This document shows, in pieces, positions 62,147-64,000 of a stretch of DNA of 64,000 bases. Positions within the stretch are counted from its first letter, which is position 1; each line of letters starts with the position of its first letter. The DNA is taken from NCBI RefSeq assembly GCF_019974135.1, contig NZ_AP025017.1:930001-994000 (forward strand), written 5' to 3'. The stretch is from Actinomyces capricornis. Lineage in GTDB: Bacteria; Actinomycetota; Actinomycetes; Actinomycetales; Actinomycetaceae. Both the position numbers and the translations under genes were made by a program. The notes under the pieces were generated by a model that was not told where the DNA came from, did no database searches, and saw only the letters and a program-made list of their open reading frames with translations.

Positions 62147-63133
62147 TCAGTACCAGCCCACGGCCTCGGAGTGGGCCCAGGCGCCGCAGGGGCTGCCGTA
62201 GCGCTCGGAGATGTAGCCCAGCCCCCAGGTGATCTGGGTGGTGGGGTTGGTCTGCCAGTCGGCCCCGGCAGCCGCCATCTTGTTGCCGGGCAGGGACTGG
62301 GGGATGCCGTAGGCGCCCGAGGAGGGGTTCTCGGCCTGGTAGTTCCAGTTGGACTCCCGCTCCCACAGGCTCACCAGGCAGGAGAACTCCGAGTCGTTCC
62401 AGCCGTAGCCGGCCATCATCGACTTGGCGATGGCCTGGGCCCCGGCCGCGTCGGTGCCCGCCTCGGCGACGGGGGCGGGGGCGGGTGCGGCCTCGGCGGG
62501 CGCCTCAGCGGCGGGAGCCTCCGCCGGGGCCTCAGGGGTGGCCTGCTGCTGGGCGCCGGTGCCCTTGAGAACGACCTCATCGACCTTCTGGGCGACCACG
62601 ACGGTGGACACGGCCTCGCGGGAGACCTCCTGACCGCCCACACTGGCCACCTGGTAGGTGGTGCGCGTCACGCCGTCGACGCCCTCGGTCTCGACCTTGG
62701 TCTCACCCGCGGGCAGGGAGTCGGTCTCCTTCTCCACCGTGCCGTGGGCCTCGGTGACATCCTCGGTGACGGTGGAGAACTGGGTGCTCTCGCCCTCGAC
62801 GGGGGCCGGGGCGCCCGCCTCGCTGCCGCCGCCCTGGACCTCGCCCCGGGCCTCGCCGCCCAGCGCGGTCAGCGAGCCGGCGCTCACGCCGCCCTCGCCC
62901 TCGTCCTGGGCGAGCACGGCGGCGTAGGCGCCACCGGAGACCGCCAGGGACAGCACGGCGGCCGCACCCCCGGCGCGGAAGAGCATGGGGCTCAGCGGGG
63001 TCTTGGCCGGCCCCTCGGCGCGACGGCGCCCGTGCCCCCCGGTGGCGGTGCCCCGGGACAGGGACCGCGAGGCCAGGGAGCCGAGCTCCACCAGGGTGGT
63101 GTTCAGCGAACTGGTCTGGGAGTGTCGACCCAC
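62147..63133 (-). CDS. G5-domain secreted protein with lytic-transglycosylase-like C-terminus
   Basis: A 328-residue exported protein; the GTG at 63133 has GAAGGAA six to seven bases upstream. A membrane or signal segment (FRAGGAAAVLSLAVSGGAYAA) precedes a G5 domain very like that of the next gene (TVTEDVTEAHGTVEKETDSL). A long Ala/Pro/Glu linker follows. The C-terminal domain is a goose-lysozyme/SLT-like fold: CLVSLWERESNWNYQ with the likely catalytic Glu, SGAYGIPQSLPG, and ISERYGSPCGAW with a second Cys. It is related to but distinct from the Rpf fold of its neighbour. The pair likely arose by duplication of the G5 part with different catalytic ends. Confidence 0.88.
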   Translation of the reverse strand: MGRHSQTSSLNTTLVELGSLASRSLSRGTATGGHGRRRAEGPAKTPLSPMLFRAGGAAAVLSLAVSGGAYAAVLAQDEGEGGVSAGSLTALGGEARGEVQGGGSEAGAPAPVEGESTQFSTVTEDVTEAHGTVEKETDSLPAGETKVETEGVDGVTRTTYQVASVGGQEVSREAVSTVVVAQKVDEVVLKGTGAQQQATPEAPAEAPAAEAPAEAAPAPAPVAEAGTDAAGAQAIAKSMMAGYGWNDSEFSCLVSLWERESNWNYQAENPSSGAYGIPQSLPGNKMAAAGADWQTNPTTQITWGLGYISERYGSPCGAWAHSEAVGWY

Positions 63134-63164
63134 GATGTCATTCCTTCGGTAGACGGCTCGTGCC

Positions 63165-63170
63165 ACCGTA
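63165..63170 (-). promoter_or_regulatory. Probable -10 element of the 62147-63133 gene
   Basis: TACGGT within TCCGTTACGGTGG, about 32 bases before the GTG, identical in sequence and similar in distance to the element before the downstream paralogue. Confidence 0.45.
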
Positions 63171-63210
63171 ACGGATCGTTCGGGGATCTGACTATGCGTC
63201 CCCTCACAGC

Positions 63211-63237
63211 GTTGACGGCTTGTGACTGAACCGTGCA
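63211..63237. promoter_or_regulatory. Triple 11-bp-period GTNAC-like direct repeat upstream of rpf-like gene
   Basis: GTTGA(63211)-N6-GTGAC(63222)-N6-GTGCA(63233), about 80-100 bp upstream of the start at 63133. The centre and right half GTGACTGAACCGTG nearly match GTGACGGAACCGTG at 6485. rpf genes are known targets of the OmpR-family regulator MtrA in corynebacteria, so an MtrA-type site is the favoured reading. Confidence 0.45.
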
Positions 63238-63273
63238 GATCTCAACTGACTCCCACCTGGTGCGAACCTGAGA

Positions 63274-64000
63274 TCATGCTGAGGGTTGATGATCGCGGTG
63301 CCGCTCTCCGCCCGCGGGCGGCCACCACCCGTAGACCTCCTGGGTGGTGGCCTGGAGCCTGGCGCACAGGCCCTCCAGGTCCCGCCCCCTGAGCTCGGCC
63401 AGGAATCCCACGGTGGCGCCCATGAGGTAGGAGGCGTTGGGCCGCCCCCGCCAGGGCTTGGGCGGCAGGTAGGGGGCGTCGGTCTCCACCAGGAGGAGCT
63501 CCTCGGGCAGGCGGCGCACGGCGGCGCGCAGCCCCTCATTGGCGGGGTAGGTCACAGGACCGGCGATGGAGGCGTACCAGCCGTGCTCGGCGCAGGCCCG
63601 CGCCAGCTCCTCCCCTCCGGAGAAGCAGTGGAAGACGGTGCGGGCCGGGGCGCCGTCGGCCTCCAGCACCTCCACGCAGGCGGCGTGGGCGTCGCGGTCG
63701 TGGATCTGCAGGGGCAGGTCGAGCTCCTTGGCCAGGGCGATATGGGCGCGGAAGGACTCGCGCTGGACCCGGGCGCCGCGCTCACCGGTGCGGAAGAGGT
63801 CCATGCCGGTCTCCCCCACGGCCACCACGACCTCGCGGTTGGCGGCGATGGTGGCCTCCAGGCGGGACAGGGCCTCGTCCAGGCCAGTGGCGTGGTGGTC
63901 CTCGAGGCGCGGCTCCAGGCCGTCGGGGCCCACCTCGCGCACCCCCGCGTGGCTGACAGCCTCATTGGGGTGGATGGCCAGGGCCACGCGCACACCCTCC
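63274..64000 (-). CDS. tatD: TatD family metal-dependent hydrolase, N-terminus beyond window
   Basis: A 242-codon partial gene running off the right edge. The visible part starts in the family's VALAIHPNEA segment, so the HxH metal motif expected near the N-terminus is missing only because of the window edge. It contains GETGMD (metal-binding Glu), LPLQIHDRDAH, TVFHCFSGG and LLVETDAPYLPP, all TatD hallmarks (3'-5' DNA exonuclease/hydrolase superfamily). It ends 140 bp before the G5-domain gene. The order tatD-rpf-rsmA-ispE is conserved in actinobacteria. Confidence 0.92.
   Translation of the reverse strand, partial: EGVRVALAIHPNEAVSHAGVREVGPDGLEPRLEDHHATGLDEALSRLEATIAANREVVVAVGETGMDLFRTGERGARVQRESFRAHIALAKELDLPLQIHDRDAHAACVEVLEADGAPARTVFHCFSGGEELARACAEHGWYASIAGPVTYPANEGLRAAVRRLPEELLLVETDAPYLPPKPWRGRPNASYLMGATVGFLAELRGRDLEGLCARLQATTQEVYGWWPPAGGERHRDHQPSA

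Noticed and set aside
63134..63273. Cyclic di-AMP (ydaO) riboswitch before the rpf-like gene
   Set aside because: Such switches are common upstream of actinobacterial rpf genes, but the 140-bp gap is short and I cannot find the conserved core; direct repeats and a -10 element explain the region better.
1..64000. CRISPR arrays, insertion sequences, integrases or phage genes
   Set aside because: None seen. Repeats found are intragenic or hairpins, and no transposase or recombinase motif appears in any frame examined.

Overview
The window is high-GC actinobacterial chromosome. The organism is most likely an Actinomyces or a close relative in the Actinomycetaceae. This rests on frequent GTG/TTG starts, many GTGA/ATGA translational overlaps, DUF5979-repeat surface proteins with an LAxTG-type sorting signal, two G5-domain Rpf-like proteins, and the gene order tatD-rpf-rsmA-ispE. 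The species assignment is inference. I saw no insertion sequence, CRISPR array or rRNA. One tRNA gene (Gln, UUG) is present.

Layout. (1) 1-6373, minus strand: two paralogous secreted adhesin-like proteins with DUF5979 repeats; the first runs off the left edge. (2) 7123-11057, plus strand: a probable polymorphic-toxin locus. It encodes a 932-residue protein with an N-terminal PrsW-type intramembrane protease domain, a helical middle and a C-terminal D..ExK nuclease-like tip, followed by two tandem DUF6301-like putative immunity genes whose first 66 residues are identical. (3) 11706-13979, minus strand: prs, a GlmU-like protein lacking the acetyltransferase domain, and tRNA-Gln. (4) 14119-37722: a surface-polysaccharide region with an acyltransferase, TetR regulator, Wzz-like and polymerase/ligase-like membrane proteins, five glycosyltransferase genes (one an internal duplication), three paralogous secreted beta-propeller proteins, a lipoprotein, a CDP-alcohol phosphotransferase, a flippase, the initiating phosphoglycosyl transferase and a TagD-like cytidylyltransferase. 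(5) 37719-56742: a cluster like the PFNA locus of bifidobacteria, comprising a 2080-residue Ig/FN3 protein, MoxR ATPase, DUF58, a transglutaminase-like membrane protein and an RDD-FHA protein, converging on a kinase/FHA/RDD-FHA operon. (6) 56911-64000, minus strand: an ABC-F ATPase, ispE, rsmA, two Rpf-like proteins and partial tatD.

How the parts fit. Regions 4 and 5 look like one envelope programme: building and exporting a cell-wall-linked glycan, then sensing or assembling at the envelope through Ser/Thr phosphorylation read by FHA domains. They separate two blocks (tatD-rpf-rsmA-ispE and glmU-prs) that lie close together in other actinobacteria, which suggests a roughly 43-kb accessory insertion into a conserved neighbourhood.

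Most striking points: the PrsW-toxin/tandem-immunity locus; loss of both the Cys and the His of the catalytic triad in the transglutaminase-like protein; a GlmU without its acetyltransferase half; repeated Thr-containing peptides in the FHA protein; and 11-bp-period GTNAC-type direct repeats upstream of the toxin, an adhesin, a propeller gene and an rpf gene, which resemble MtrA/GlnR-type sites.
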